Assembly (NCBI RefSeq): GCF_000327065.1
Contig: NC_019936.1
Location: 3,686,001 to 3,750,000, forward strand
Reading direction: 5' to 3'
DNA length: 64,000 nucleotides
From: Stutzerimonas stutzeri RCH2
Lineage (GTDB): Bacteria > Pseudomonadota > Gammaproteobacteria > Pseudomonadales > Pseudomonadaceae
Positions 34,501 to 42,763 of this stretch are shown here, in pieces. Each line of letters starts with the position of its first letter. Position 1 is the stretch's first letter. A program made the translations under genes and the position numbers. Under the pieces are notes generated by a model, which saw nothing but the letters and a program-made list of their open reading frames with translations, ran no database searches and was not told where the DNA came from.

Positions 34501-35178
34501 GCCCCGGATACCGAGCAGCTGCAACAGCGCTATGCCGAGCAGCTGCAGCAGTGCGAGCAGGCCGATCAACGCTGCGCGGAAACCCGCGCCCAGCTGATCG
34601 ACGACGACAAACGCCGCAGTCAGAGCCAGGCGCTGCTCACCCAGATCGACGCGGCGCGGGCCGAGCATCAGCGCTGGGGGCGTATCGCCGCGCTGATCGG
34701 TTCCAGCGACGGCGGCGCCTTCCGCAAGATCGCCCAGGCCTACAACCTCGACCTGCTGGTGCAGCACGCCAACGTGCAGCTGCGCCAACTGGCGCGGCGC
34801 TATCGGCTCAAGCGCGGCGGCAGCCCGCTGGGGTTGCTGGTGCTGGATACCGAAATGGGTGACGAACTGCGCTCGGTGCATTCGCTGTCCGGCGGCGAGA
34901 CCTTCCTCGTTTCGCTGGCCCTGGCGCTGGGCCTGGCATCGATGGCGTCGAGCAAGCTGAAGATCGAATCGCTGTTCATCGACGAAGGCTTCGGCAGCCT
35001 CGACCCCGAGTCGCTGCAGATCGCCATGGACGCGCTGGATTCGCTGCAGGCCCAAGGCCGCAAGGTGGCGGTGATCAGTCACGTCGCGGAGATGCACGAG
35101 CGCATTCCGGTGCAGATCCGTGTACGGCGTCAGGGCAATGGGCAAAGCGATCTGCAGATTGTCGGGGGGCCTTCATAA
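31525..35178 (+). CDS. sbcC: SbcC, SMC/Rad50-type ATPase subunit
   Basis: ATPase partner of SbcD, 1217 residues. The N-terminal half-ATPase has Walker A GPTGAGKST (37-45). Two very long Gln/Leu/Arg-rich coiled coils flank a zinc hook C605-P-V-C608. The C-terminal half has the ABC signature LSGGE (1121-1125) and Walker B LFIDEG (1150-1155). Length is somewhat greater than E. coli SbcC (about 1050), the excess being in the coiled coils. Overlaps sbcD by 4 bp. Downstream is the cobalamin riboswitch region in the same direction, with no obvious terminator. Confidence 0.97.
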   Translation: MKILAIRLKNLASLAGEQVIDFTTEPLASAGLFAITGPTGAGKSTILDALCLALFGSTPRLDSVSPLNKVPDVEAEIGGGDERNLLRRGCGAGFAEVDFVGVDGHRYRARWEVKRAREKVDGRLQASSQSLTDLDSGTLLASGKKREFKELLEARLGLTLAQFTRAVLLAQSEFSAFLKADDNERGTLLEKLTDTGLYSRLGQAAFEAAKQAKESLTRLEQQAGGLQPLEPEQRDVLEREHQAQLEELKKLQQQLKELEAQRQWLSELQRLENEREAARQQLQDAEDERESLTAARRILDLFELLAPQRHRFLRQQELEPLLGKAAESLTRLQHEAQSLQQRLDSLQRQCEAAGNDLRAAEQARQTAEPRLAQARREEERLSHLNADLASIREESAQADAAASAGEATLKQLGDQQQRAAEQLATLTQQLETSAALQPLCVAWGGYRPRLQQAVQLAARLQQGQSELPALQAQAEAAESQQSLAREALDNLQRERDSELGLAEQLAGLHRQLDEWRQAERETDALQQLWAQQLTLTASQHELSNANSRQQAELDSLVPLGKQVRNDRDAAEQALKVTLALLERQRLARSENVEALRASLVPGEPCPVCGSDEHPWQQTDALVASLDRHDDSEAAHAQQALQEQDQRLQELRDRHVALSTQLRQTQQRQSEVELQLQALAPRLLALPVHTRLLEQPEAERSQWLETQLTNLKDQIASASQRQQQLLALQQRSETLQQAWQAAREACVEATQQLARQRDALARDSQQLDEELLAFAELLPVEQLQRWRENPAQTFMQLDASIATRLQQLQAQTELAEELRQCEQRRSDEQLQQRHRQEKQASCSARLSEREKLLLACQQALRTSLGEQSSASAWQQQLDAAIQTARQAQTAIDQQLNESKLGLTRLHSEQQNCRQRHAELAQERDALNAELASWRADHPQLDDASLAQLLHMDDQLIAEARQRLRENSDSLTRCRERLDGCLNRLNLHKQQQSDAPDTEQLQQRYAEQLQQCEQADQRCAETRAQLIDDDKRRSQSQALLTQIDAARAEHQRWGRIAALIGSSDGGAFRKIAQAYNLDLLVQHANVQLRQLARRYRLKRGGSPLGLLVLDTEMGDELRSVHSLSGGETFLVSLALALGLASMASSKLKIESLFIDEGFGSLDPESLQIAMDALDSLQAQGRKVAVISHVAEMHERIPVQIRVRRQGNGQSDLQIVGGPS

Positions 35179-35364
35179 AGGTCGGCGTCGAACGCTAGAC
35201 ATCCCGCTGCGCGCAACTCCATCGCGTTTTTTGCGCAACCTGTGAGCAGCCCTGGAGCGCGGCTTTGCTCGGAAACCACAGGCGCTGGCAGCCCTTGCGG
35301 CCATTCGTCCGCTTGTGTTTCCCCAGCACCAGCCGTAAGGTTCGCGCGTTTTCTTATCCGCCCA

Positions 35365-35550
35365 GGTGTGCACGACCGCAAGGTCCGCATTAAACGGGAA
35401 GCCGGTGCGCTCGATGAGCAAGGCCGGCGCTGCCCCCGCAACGGTAATCGACCGCGATCCTTGGGATCGCCGTCCGCTCCATAGCCACTGTGTTCCGACA
35501 TGGGAAGGTGAGCGTGATGCGCGTCGACAGCCCGGAGACCGGCCTGACGG
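35365..35550 (+). ncRNA. Cobalamin (AdoCbl) riboswitch
   Basis: Conserved parts in order: GGGAAGCCGGTGCG (35396), the B12 box-like GCTGCCCCCGCAACGGTAAT (from 35430), CACTGTG and TGGGAAGG (about 35486-35508), and AGCCCGGAGACCGGCCTG (35529-35546). It lies in the 480-bp leader between sbcC and btuB. When bound to adenosylcobalamin it should repress btuB; the output helix is listed separately. Confidence 0.9.
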
Positions 35551-35622
35551 ATTCGACTGGTGTTGCGGAGGGCAGCACCGTCAAGCGCTGCTGCCCGTAA
35601 TCCCCGCGCTTGTTCCTGCCCT

Positions 35623-35648
35623 CCTCAAAAGTCTGCGATCTTTTGAGG
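35623..35648 (+). promoter_or_regulatory. Ribosome-site-sequestering hairpin of the btuB leader
   Basis: Perfect 9-bp stem CCTCAAAAG (35623-35631) and CTTTTGAGG (35640-35648) whose 3' strand contains the GAGGA ribosome site 9 nt before the btuB ATG. There is no U-tract, so control is at translation: formation of this stem hides the ribosome site. Confidence 0.7.
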
Positions 35649-35658
35649 AATTCCTAGA

Positions 35659-37521
35659 ATGAAACTGTCCCGACTTGCCTTGGCCGTGGCGCTGCTGCCT
35701 GGCGTGCAGGTGTTTGCTGCCGATGCCGAGCAGGAACTGCCGAGCATGCTAATCACCTCGGCCCGCCAGGCCGAGCCCCGCGCCCAAGCCACTGCAGCCA
35801 ATACTGTCTTCACTCGCGCCGATATCGAACGCCTGCAGGCACGCAGCGTGCCCGAGCTGTTGCGTCGGGTCCCGGGCGTGCAGGTAAGTAGCGCTGGTGG
35901 TTTGCCGTCGCTGTCGCTGCGCGGCACCGGCACCGCGCAAACACTGGTGCTGGTCGACGGCCAACGCATTGCCTCGGCCACCAGCGGTTTCGCCCGTCTC
36001 GACTATCTGGCCATCGACAACATCGAGCGGGTCGAAGTGATCCGTGGCCCGCGCTCCTCGCTTTACGGCGCGGATGCCATTGGTGGCGTCATCCAGATCT
36101 TTACCCGTGGCGGCAAAACCGGAATAAACCCGGAAGTCCGCTTGGCCGCCGGCAGCGAGCAGACCTTCCAGCGCAGCCTGAGCCTCGCAGCCGGAACGGA
36201 GCAGACTCGCGTCCACCTCGGCGCCAGCCTCGACGAGCGCGACGGCTTCGATATCACCCGCGACAACCGCGGCGCCGACCGGGACAACGATGGCCAGCGT
36301 AACAAGGCCTTGCACCTGAAGCTGGATCACCAGTTCGATGCAAACTGGAAAACGGGCTTGAGCCTCAACGACCAGCGCGGCAAGAACGAGTATGACGATG
36401 CCAATGATTTCGAACCCGGAACGCCGCAGGACGAGTTTCGGGTCAGCAGTTACAGCGGCTACCTGGACGGTCAGTTGACCGACATGTGGAATAGCCGTCT
36501 GGAGCTGGGTCGCAGCTTCGATCGTAATCACGCCGTCGGCGCCGGCAGCGCTTGGAATAACACCCTGTTGGAGACCACGCGTCATTCGGCGGCCTGGATA
36601 AATCGGCTGCAATTGAGCGAGCGCCAGCAACTGAGCGTCGGCGGCGACTGGTATGAAGACCAACTCGATTCCGCGACGATTTTTGAGGAAGACAGCCGCG
36701 ACAACTCGGCTTTCTTTGCCCAGCACAGCTTTCAAGGCGAGCGCTTCGGCACCGAGCTGGGGCTACGCCACGATGACAACCAGCAGTTCGGCAGCCACAA
36801 CAGCTGGAATGCCGCGGTCAGCCTGCCGGTAGGTCAGTCGCAGCGCTGGATTCTGAGCTATGGCGAAGGCTTCCGCGCTCCAACATTCTCCGATCTTTAC
36901 GGACCGCCGTTGTGGGGACCAAATCCGGACCTCAAGCCGGAGACCTCGAAGACCTATGAGTTGCAATGGCGCGCTGATCTGGACGCCACTCAGCTCGAAG
37001 CAGCGCTCTATCGTACCGACGTCGAAGACATGATCGCCTGGGGCGAAAACCGGATGGGGAACGTCAGCCAGGCACGGATCAACGGTTTCGAAGCCAGTGC
37101 GGCGCGCGAACTGCTGGGCTGGCAGGCGAGCCTCGGCGTTAGCATCATCGATCCACGCGATCGGGACAGCGGCCATACTCTGGCGCGCCGGGCAAAGCGC
37201 ACGCTCAGCATCGACCTTGATCGCACTTTCGGCACGCTTTCGGCTGGCGCCGGTTGGCACGTTTCCAGCGCTCGTTACGACACGATCGCAAACACCCGCG
37301 AGCTGTCCGGCTATGGCGTTTTTGATCTGCGCGCTGGCTGGCAGAGCCATCCGGAGCTGCGTTGGGAGGCGAAGGTCAACAACCTGTTCGACCGCGACTA
37401 CGCGCTGGCGACCTACAACCGCCCAGACGGAACTAATTGGTGGGATCCGTCGCAGAATTACGGCTATCGCGAAGCGGGCCGCACCGCGCTGTTCGCCGTC
37501 ACCTGGACTCCGTCACTGTAG
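35659..37521 (+). CDS. btuB: BtuB, TonB-dependent vitamin B12 receptor
   Basis: Outer-membrane receptor for cobalamin, 620 residues. Signal peptide 1-20 (cut after VFA), a TonB box near MLITSARQ, a plug domain with SVPELLRRVPGVQV and VEVIRGPRSSLYGADAIGGVIQIFT, then a 22-strand barrel ending in the aromatic terminal strand TALFAVTWTPSL. Length equals E. coli BtuB (about 610). Riboswitch upstream and a BtuF gene convergent 22 bp downstream support B12 as the substrate. Energy would come from a TonB system, one of which is encoded at 55-59 kb. Confidence 0.93.
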   Translation: MKLSRLALAVALLPGVQVFAADAEQELPSMLITSARQAEPRAQATAANTVFTRADIERLQARSVPELLRRVPGVQVSSAGGLPSLSLRGTGTAQTLVLVDGQRIASATSGFARLDYLAIDNIERVEVIRGPRSSLYGADAIGGVIQIFTRGGKTGINPEVRLAAGSEQTFQRSLSLAAGTEQTRVHLGASLDERDGFDITRDNRGADRDNDGQRNKALHLKLDHQFDANWKTGLSLNDQRGKNEYDDANDFEPGTPQDEFRVSSYSGYLDGQLTDMWNSRLELGRSFDRNHAVGAGSAWNNTLLETTRHSAAWINRLQLSERQQLSVGGDWYEDQLDSATIFEEDSRDNSAFFAQHSFQGERFGTELGLRHDDNQQFGSHNSWNAAVSLPVGQSQRWILSYGEGFRAPTFSDLYGPPLWGPNPDLKPETSKTYELQWRADLDATQLEAALYRTDVEDMIAWGENRMGNVSQARINGFEASAARELLGWQASLGVSIIDPRDRDSGHTLARRAKRTLSIDLDRTFGTLSAGAGWHVSSARYDTIANTRELSGYGVFDLRAGWQSHPELRWEAKVNNLFDRDYALATYNRPDGTNWWDPSQNYGYREAGRTALFAVTWTPSL

Positions 37522-37543
37522 TCGCGTTAACCGGCGCGCCCGC

Positions 37544-38344
37544 TCAGGGCGCTGCCGCCATCACTTCGCAGAGCTTCCCGATCGCCCCCAGCATCTGGAA
37601 GCTCGGCCGCTCCAGCCCCTTGTCGGGGACTTCCAGTAATCGCCCATCGCGCACAGCACTGAGCTGCGGCCAGGCCTGCCACTCATCCAGCTGCGCACCA
37701 CTGCCGGCCAGAATGACTTCAGGATCGCGAGCAAGCACGGCTTCGATGCTGACCTGAGGCGCCGCCAGGGTCAGATCGGCGAAGACATTCTGCCCACCAC
37801 ACACCTCGATCGCTTCGCTGATGATCTGCTGTCCGCCGAGGGTATACAGCGGGCGATTCCAGATCTGATAGAACACCCGCAGCGGTTGCTCACGTACATA
37901 CTTCCGGCGCAGCTCGACCAAGCCCTGGCGAAAACGCTCGGCCAGTCTCTCCCCTTCCTCGGCTCGATTGACGGCATTGCCGACCACGACGAATTGTTCG
38001 GCCAGCCTTTCGAGACGGGTTTGCTCGACGACCAGAACAGGAATACCGAACTGCTGCAGCTGCTCTCGCTGGCTACGCGGCACGCTGTCCGGCCAGAGCA
38101 GGACGAGATCAGGACGCAGGCTGAGCAGGGTTTCCATCTCCACCTGGCCGTAGCGCCCAACCGAAGGTACCGACTGCAGCGCGGCTGGACGCTCGCCACC
38201 ATCCAGGACGCCAACCAGCCGGTCGGCAGCATCGAGTTCGAGCATGATCTCGCTGAGCGATGGCGCCAGGCTCACTACTCGCTCGGCAGCCAACGCAGGC
38301 AATGACGCCAGGGAAACCAGCGCGGCGAGTAGCAGACGTCGCAT
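37544..38344 (-). CDS. btuF: BtuF-like periplasmic cobalamin-binding protein
   Basis: Periplasmic class III solute-binding protein of 266 residues carrying B12 to the BtuCD importer. Signal peptide 1-19 (cut after ALA), then RVVSLAPSLSEIMLELDAADRLVGV, typical of BtuF/helical-backbone metal-binding proteins, and VEMETLLSLRPDLVLLW. The ATG at 38344 shares one base with the stop of the upstream membrane-protein gene. BtuC and BtuD genes are not in the window. Assignment as B12 rather than haem or siderophore carrier rests on the neighbouring btuB and riboswitch. Confidence 0.85.
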   Translation of the reverse strand: MRRLLLAALVSLASLPALAAERVVSLAPSLSEIMLELDAADRLVGVLDGGERPAALQSVPSVGRYGQVEMETLLSLRPDLVLLWPDSVPRSQREQLQQFGIPVLVVEQTRLERLAEQFVVVGNAVNRAEEGERLAERFRQGLVELRRKYVREQPLRVFYQIWNRPLYTLGGQQIISEAIEVCGGQNVFADLTLAAPQVSIEAVLARDPEVILAGSGAQLDEWQAWPQLSAVRDGRLLEVPDKGLERPSFQMLGAIGKLCEVMAAAP

Positions 38345-38751
38345 CAATGCAATTGCCGCGGAATGCGGTAGAGCACCAGCAACACCAGGCTGCCAAATAC
38401 CAGCAACAGGCGAGCAACCGGCTCCATGCCGAATAGCGCACCCGCAGCGCCGAACCATGCCGGTAATGAGGCGATCAGCAGACCGCGACGGCGCACACGA
38501 CGCAGATCGCTCCAAGCATCGTCCTCCACCGGGCCGTTCAGCGCCTGTTCGGTGGCGATCAGTGCATGTTTGAAGCGGGTGAAGGCTCGCAGGCTGAAGA
38601 ACAGCGAAACCAGGCCGGCAGCGAAGAGCGGCAGACCCCAATCGGCAAACACCACCGATGTGCGCCCAAGCACCAGCACAGGCAGCACCATCAGCAGCGT
38701 ATGCAGCCAGCCATCACGTGCGAGCTGGCGAAGGGCGGCGGCTCGCGTCAC
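38344..38751 (-). CDS. Small integral membrane protein of unknown function
   Basis: Protein of 135 residues with three to four hydrophobic helices: two in the first half ([12 protein letters not shown] and [16 protein letters not shown]) and two near the C-terminus ([18 protein letters not shown] and [14 protein letters not shown]), separated by a charged loop with [13 protein letters not shown]. No family recognised. It overlaps the ribA end by 4 bp and the btuF start by 1 bp, so it is translated between these two genes. A role in B12 or flavin uptake is a guess from position only. Confidence 0.7.
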   Translation of the reverse strand: MTRAAALRQLARDGWLHTLLMVLPVLVLGRTSVVFADWGLPLFAAGLVSLFFSLRAFTRFKHALIATEQALNGPVEDDAWSDLRRVRRRGLLIASLPAWFGAAGALFGMEPVARLLLVFGSLVLLVLYRIPRQLH

Positions 38752-39365
38752 GACTGCTCGGCTTCGCCCTGGTGAATCTCGCCGAGCATGTGGCCGAGCT
38801 TGCCGGCCTTGGTGGCGAGGTATTTGCGGTTATGCGGATTGTGCGCGATCTGCAGCGGCTTGCGCTCGGCGACGCGAATGCCGAAGCCCTGCAGCGCCTT
38901 GACCTTGCGCGGGTTGTTGGTCATCAGCTTGATTTCGGCGATGCCCAGATGCTCGAGCATCGGCAGGCAGATGCCGTAGTCGCGCATGTCAGGCGCGAAG
39001 CCCAGGCGCTCGTTGGCCTCAACGGTATCGGCGCCGGCGTCCTGCAACTCGTAGGCGCGGATCTTGTTCAGCAGGCCGATGCCGCGGCCTTCCTGGCGCA
39101 GATAGAGCAGCACGCCGCGGCCCTCGTCGGCAATCGCCCGCAGGGCCGCTTCCAGCTGGAAGCCGCAATCACAGCGCAGGCTGAACAACGCATCGCCGGT
39201 CAGGCACTCGGAATGCAGACGGCCCAGCACCGGCTTGCCATCGGCCACATCGCCCAGCGTCAGCGCGACATGCTCCTTGCCAGTGTCCTGGTCGAGAAAA
39301 CCATGCATGGTGAACACACCGAACGGCGTCGGCAGTTGGGAAGCGGCGACGAACACGACAGACAC
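38748..39365 (-). CDS. ribA: GTP cyclohydrolase II
   Basis: First committed step of riboflavin synthesis: GTP to 2,5-diamino-6-ribosylamino-4-pyrimidinone phosphate, formate and pyrophosphate. With the GTG start at 39365 it has 205 residues, and the zinc cysteines fall at C54, C65 and C67 ([17 protein letters not shown]), the same numbers as in E. coli RibA; this supports the GTG over an ATG-like in-frame codon 33 bp upstream. The RQEGRGIGL and MTNNPRKV motifs are intact. It is separate from the main rib cluster, and it is needed because the RibBX C-terminal domain is inactive-looking. Confidence 0.93.
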   Translation of the reverse strand: MSVVFVAASQLPTPFGVFTMHGFLDQDTGKEHVALTLGDVADGKPVLGRLHSECLTGDALFSLRCDCGFQLEAALRAIADEGRGVLLYLRQEGRGIGLLNKIRAYELQDAGADTVEANERLGFAPDMRDYGICLPMLEHLGIAEIKLMTNNPRKVKALQGFGIRVAERKPLQIAHNPHNRKYLATKAGKLGHMLGEIHQGEAEQS

Positions 39366-39486
39366 GGGCGGAAATCCCAGAGGCGGAAAAGCGGACATTG
39401 TAACACCAACAAAAGACGAATCAGGCCGCAGAGTTTTGCCAGCGTAAGCGCCAATCGTGCCGCTCAGCGAGCTTGGCGACCGGTTG

Positions 39487-40134
39487 CTAGGACGTCTTCG
39501 ACTCCAGCACCAGCACGCCCTGCTCCTCGCGCCAGCTGACGCGACCGAGAAAACTCATGCCGAGCAGCGCTTCGGTGGGCGAGCCCCCCTCGACGACTAC
39601 CGCTTCCACGCCGATCACTTCGATCGCACCGACCTTCACACTGTTGAGATGGACGCGCCAGGCCTTGGCAGTACCGCTGGCGGTACTCACCACCATCGGC
39701 CGGCCGTTGACCCGGTAGTCGATGCCCAACCGGCGCGCCTGATGTTCGTTGATCGCCACCGAGGTAGCGCCGGTATCGACGAGAAACTGGATCGGCTGAC
39801 CATTGATCGCCCCGGCGATCCAGTAATGGCCGCCGGTGCCCTTGGCGACGCTCAGCTGAGTCTTGCTTGGAGTGGCGTAGGCGCCGCTGTACTCGCGGCT
39901 CAGGTTGTAGTGACGCTCGACGCCATCGACCCGCAGCACCGCGCCACTGGCATCGGCACTGATCACCTGAACGCCGCCCGGCCCGGTCTGGCCGACCTTG
40001 ACCAGCTTGCGCTGGCCGTCGACATTGACCACCGCAGCCCCCGGAAACAGCCCGACCACCTGCACCATGGATGCGGCCTGCGCCAGAGCGGGAAGCAGCA
40101 ACAGGCTGGCGAACACGATGGGGATGCTACGCAT
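39487..40134 (-). CDS. Retropepsin-like clan AA aspartic protease, exported
   Basis: Protein of 215 residues: signal peptide (1-20, cut after AQA), a beta-rich N-terminal region, and a retropepsin-like domain with the catalytic triad in [13 protein letters not shown] and a second conserved segment [21 protein letters not shown]. This is the periplasmic/membrane-associated TIGR02281-like family, whose physiological substrates are unknown. The ATG at 40134 has GAGGAG. It lies between ribA and the pgpA end without overlap. Confidence 0.85.
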   Translation of the reverse strand: MRSIPIVFASLLLLPALAQAASMVQVVGLFPGAAVVNVDGQRKLVKVGQTGPGGVQVISADASGAVLRVDGVERHYNLSREYSGAYATPSKTQLSVAKGTGGHYWIAGAINGQPIQFLVDTGATSVAINEHQARRLGIDYRVNGRPMVVSTASGTAKAWRVHLNSVKVGAIEVIGVEAVVVEGGSPTEALLGMSFLGRVSWREEQGVLVLESKTS

Positions 40135-40220
40135 GACTATCTCCTCGAAACCAGGCCGCCCGGGCCGGAACGGCCGATCATCCATTAACCGCCGGCACGC
40201 TGCAGCGACCGGACGCACAA

Positions 40221-40718
40221 TCAAACCAGCAGCGCCACCAGCCCCTGCATGACGACCCAGGCCGCGACGCCGGCAAGGATGTCATCGAGCATGATCCCGA
40301 AGCCGCCATGGATATGCCGATCTACCCAGCTGATCGGCCAGGGCTTGGCGATATCCATCACGCGGAAGATGACGAAACCAAGCAGCATCCAGTACCAGCC
40401 TTCCGGCACCAGCCAGAAGGTGATCCAGATGCCGACGAACTCATCCCAGACGATACCTTCGTGGTCGTGCACACCGAGTTCGCGCGCCACCTTGCCGCAC
40501 AGCCAGACGCCGAACAGCATGGTCAGCCCGAGCATCAGCAGATAACCCCAGCCCGGCAGCAGTTGCCACAGCGGCACGAACGGCAGTGCTACCAGCGAAC
40601 CCCAGGTGCCCGGCGCCTTGGGCATCAGCCCGGAACCGAAGCCGAACGCCAGGTTGTGCCAGGGATTGGACCAGACCAGGGTTTGCGGCTTGGCCGCGAC
40701 CGGCGAGGAGTCAGTCAA
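40221..40718 (-). CDS. pgpA: Phosphatidylglycerophosphatase A
   Basis: Inner-membrane phosphatase making phosphatidylglycerol from its phosphate, 165 residues with about four helices. The family core GSGLMPKAPGTWGSL, GIVWDEFVGIWITF and a late FRVMDIAKPWPI ... HGGFGIMLDDILAG is complete. The start is TTG at 40718 with AAGGA 8 nt upstream; the frame is open far upstream within thiL, but nothing there resembles the family. Gene order thiL-pgpA is standard for pseudomonads. Confidence 0.93.
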   Translation of the reverse strand: MTDSSPVAAKPQTLVWSNPWHNLAFGFGSGLMPKAPGTWGSLVALPFVPLWQLLPGWGYLLMLGLTMLFGVWLCGKVARELGVHDHEGIVWDEFVGIWITFWLVPEGWYWMLLGFVIFRVMDIAKPWPISWVDRHIHGGFGIMLDDILAGVAAWVVMQGLVALLV

Positions 40719-40770
40719 AACAGCGTTCCTTATCGGGTCGGAGCAAGCGCCTGCTGGCTCGCAGCGGCGC

Positions 40771-41733
40771 TTACGCATTGAAATGGTTGTAGCCGCGTTC
40801 GGACACGGGCACTTCGTTGCCCGCCGCATCGAGCAGTTGCACAGCCTGGCCAGCCACCACTTGACCGATGACGTGTACCGACCAGCCCGCGTCGAGCAGC
40901 GCCGGTAATTCAGCGGGCGGCAGCGTAAAAGCGAGCAGGTAGTCATCGCCACCGGCCAGCGCGCAGCGCAACGCTTCTGCCTCACCAGCGAAACGCCGCA
41001 ATGGTTCGGACAACGGCAGCCGATCGCGCTCGATCCGCAGCGCGACGCCCGAAGCCTTGGCGATATGCCCGCAGTCGGCCAGCAGACCGTCGGAGATATC
41101 CAGCGCCGCCGTGGCCTTGCCTCGCAGCGCTTCACCCAGGGCCAACTGCGGTTGCGGCGACCAGTAGCGCGCCAGCAGGTGTTCGGCGACATCCGCATCG
41201 GTTTCGGCCTGACCGAGCACCAGCGGCAACGCGCCGGCCGCTTCACCAAGCACGCCGCCGACGCAGAGCAGATCGCCGACCTGCGCGCCGGAACGAGCCA
41301 GCGCCTGGCCGGCCGGCACCCGGCCGAACACGGTGACGGTCAGGCTCAGCGGGCCACGGGTGGTGTCGCCGCCAATCAAACGCAGGCTGCAATCAAGCGC
41401 CATCGAATCCAGGCCACGGGCAAGTTCCGCCAGCCAGAGTGGATCGCCAGCAGGCAAGGTCAGGGCGAGAGTGAAGCCGATGGGCGTGGCGCCCATGGCG
41501 GCAAGATCACTGGCCGCCACGGCCAACGCGCGTTGGCCGAGCAGGAAAGGATCGCAGGGATCGGGGAAATGCACCCCGGCGACCAGGGTATCGGTGGAAA
41601 CAGCCAGCTGTTCGCCGACCGGAAGCTGCAGCAGGGCACAATCATCGCCAATGCCGAGAACGACTTCGCCGCCAGCCCTGGCACAAGCGGCGGCGGCGAA
41701 GTAGTGACGGATCAGCTCGAACTCACCCAGCAA
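40771..41733 (-). CDS. thiL: Thiamine-monophosphate kinase
   Basis: Phosphorylates thiamine monophosphate to thiamine pyrophosphate with ATP. 320 residues of the PurM/ThiL fold: GEFELIRHYF, VVLGIGDDCALL, DTLVAGVHFP, AMGATPIGFTLAL, GGDTTRGPLSLTVTVFG and ALDISDGLLADCGHIA are all present and carry the metal/ATP ligands. The start is TTG at 41733 with GAGGG upstream, 12 bp after nusB. Thiamine pyrophosphate is also the cofactor of the 2-oxo-acid oxidoreductase at 8.2-11.7 kb. Confidence 0.95.
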   Translation of the reverse strand: MLGEFELIRHYFAAAACARAGGEVVLGIGDDCALLQLPVGEQLAVSTDTLVAGVHFPDPCDPFLLGQRALAVAASDLAAMGATPIGFTLALTLPAGDPLWLAELARGLDSMALDCSLRLIGGDTTRGPLSLTVTVFGRVPAGQALARSGAQVGDLLCVGGVLGEAAGALPLVLGQAETDADVAEHLLARYWSPQPQLALGEALRGKATAALDISDGLLADCGHIAKASGVALRIERDRLPLSEPLRRFAGEAEALRCALAGGDDYLLAFTLPPAELPALLDAGWSVHVIGQVVAGQAVQLLDAAGNEVPVSERGYNHFNA

Positions 41734-41745
41734 GGCGAGCAGCCC

Positions 41746-42231
41746 TCAGCGCTTGTGGTTGCGCACTTCGGCGCTGCGCAGCGTGGGGGCCAGCTTGTCC
41801 AGCACGCCGTTGACGAACTTGTGCCCGTCGGTGGCGCCATAGACCTTGGCCAGCTCGATGCCTTCGTTGATGACCACGCGGTAAGGCACGTCGATGCGCT
41901 GCATCAGCTCGTAGGTGGACAACCGCAGGATCGCCAGCTCCACCGGATCGAGCTCGTCCAGCGGACGGTCGAGATTCGGCGCGATGGCACCGTCGACTTC
42001 GCTTTTGCTGCGCGCGACACCGGTCAGCAGCTCATGGAAGTAGCTGCCATCAACGCCGGAGAAATCGTTGTCGACGCGAAACTGCGCCTCGATTTCGTTG
42101 AGGCTCTGACCGGCCATGTGCCACTGATACAGCGCCTGCATCGCCAGGCTGCGGGCAACCCGGCGCGTGGCGATCTTGCCCTTGGCCTTGGGCTGCGGAG
42201 CGTCCTGGCTATCGTCGTGATTCAGGCTCAC
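41746..42231 (-). CDS. nusB: Transcription antitermination factor NusB
   Basis: RNA-binding all-helical protein of 161 residues acting with NusE/S10 at boxA of rRNA operons. Core segments [64 protein letters not shown] are typical. The start is GTG at 42231, with GGAGGCGAA upstream, overlapping the ribH stop by 4 bp (GTGA). The ribH-nusB linkage is conserved widely in proteobacteria. Confidence 0.96.
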   Translation of the reverse strand: MSLNHDDSQDAPQPKAKGKIATRRVARSLAMQALYQWHMAGQSLNEIEAQFRVDNDFSGVDGSYFHELLTGVARSKSEVDGAIAPNLDRPLDELDPVELAILRLSTYELMQRIDVPYRVVINEGIELAKVYGATDGHKFVNGVLDKLAPTLRSAEVRNHKR

Positions 42232-42704
42232 TTCGCCTCCAGCTGCGACAGCAGGCTCACCATTTCCAGTGCGGAAAGTGCGGCTTCGGCGCCCTTGTTG
42301 CCGGCCTTGGTGCCGGAACGCTCGATGGCCTGTTCGATGGAATCGACGGTCAGTACGCCGAAGGCGACCGGTACACCGAATTCCATGGAGACCTGGGCCA
42401 GGCCCTTGGTGCACTCACCGGCGACGTATTCGAAATGCGGCGTGCCGCCACGAATGACCGCGCCGAGGGCGACGATGGCGTCGTATTCACCCTGCTGGGC
42501 AACCTTCTGCGCGACCAGCGGAATCTCGAAGGCACCCGGTGCGCGGATGATGGTGATGTCGTTCTCGCTGACGCCGTGGCGAACCAGCGCGTCGACCGCG
42601 CCGCTGACCAGGCTCTCGACGACGAAACTGTTGAAGCGGCCTACGACCAGGGCGTATTTGCCCTGCGGGGCGATGAAGGTTCCTTCGATGGTCTTCAGGG
42701 GCAT
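42228..42704 (-). CDS. ribH: 6,7-Dimethyl-8-ribityllumazine synthase
   Basis: Condenses 5-amino-6-ribitylaminouracil with 3,4-dihydroxy-2-butanone 4-phosphate; penultimate riboflavin step. 158 residues, normal. [43 protein letters not shown] (with the catalytic histidine) and [23 protein letters not shown] are intact. ATG at 42704; a strong hairpin sits in the 59-bp gap before it. Confidence 0.96.
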   Translation of the reverse strand: MPLKTIEGTFIAPQGKYALVVGRFNSFVVESLVSGAVDALVRHGVSENDITIIRAPGAFEIPLVAQKVAQQGEYDAIVALGAVIRGGTPHFEYVAGECTKGLAQVSMEFGVPVAFGVLTVDSIEQAIERSGTKAGNKGAEAALSALEMVSLLSQLEAK

Positions 42705-42733
42705 GGGTGCTTTCTCATCTCTTTAAAGAACGA

Positions 42734-42758
42734 AGGCGCCGCGGACTGCGCGGCGCCT
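42734..42758 (-). terminator. Strong hairpin between ribBX and ribH
   Basis: Stem AGGCGCCGCG and CGCGGCGCCT, 10 bp with a 5-nt loop, followed on the minus strand by TCGTTCTTT. The short T-run makes it a leaky terminator at best; it may uncouple ribH-nusB levels from the FMN-controlled genes upstream. Confidence 0.55.
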
Positions 42759-42763
42759 CTGAT

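Noticed and set aside
28376..35178. A phage-defence island made of the WYL regulator plus sbcDC
   Set aside because: SbcCD is a housekeeping repair complex and no effector gene lies between; the regulator was kept as an orphan instead.
41065..42726. Open frame of 553 codons antisense to thiL, nusB and ribH
   Set aside because: Spans three well-conserved genes on the opposite strand and resembles no protein family.
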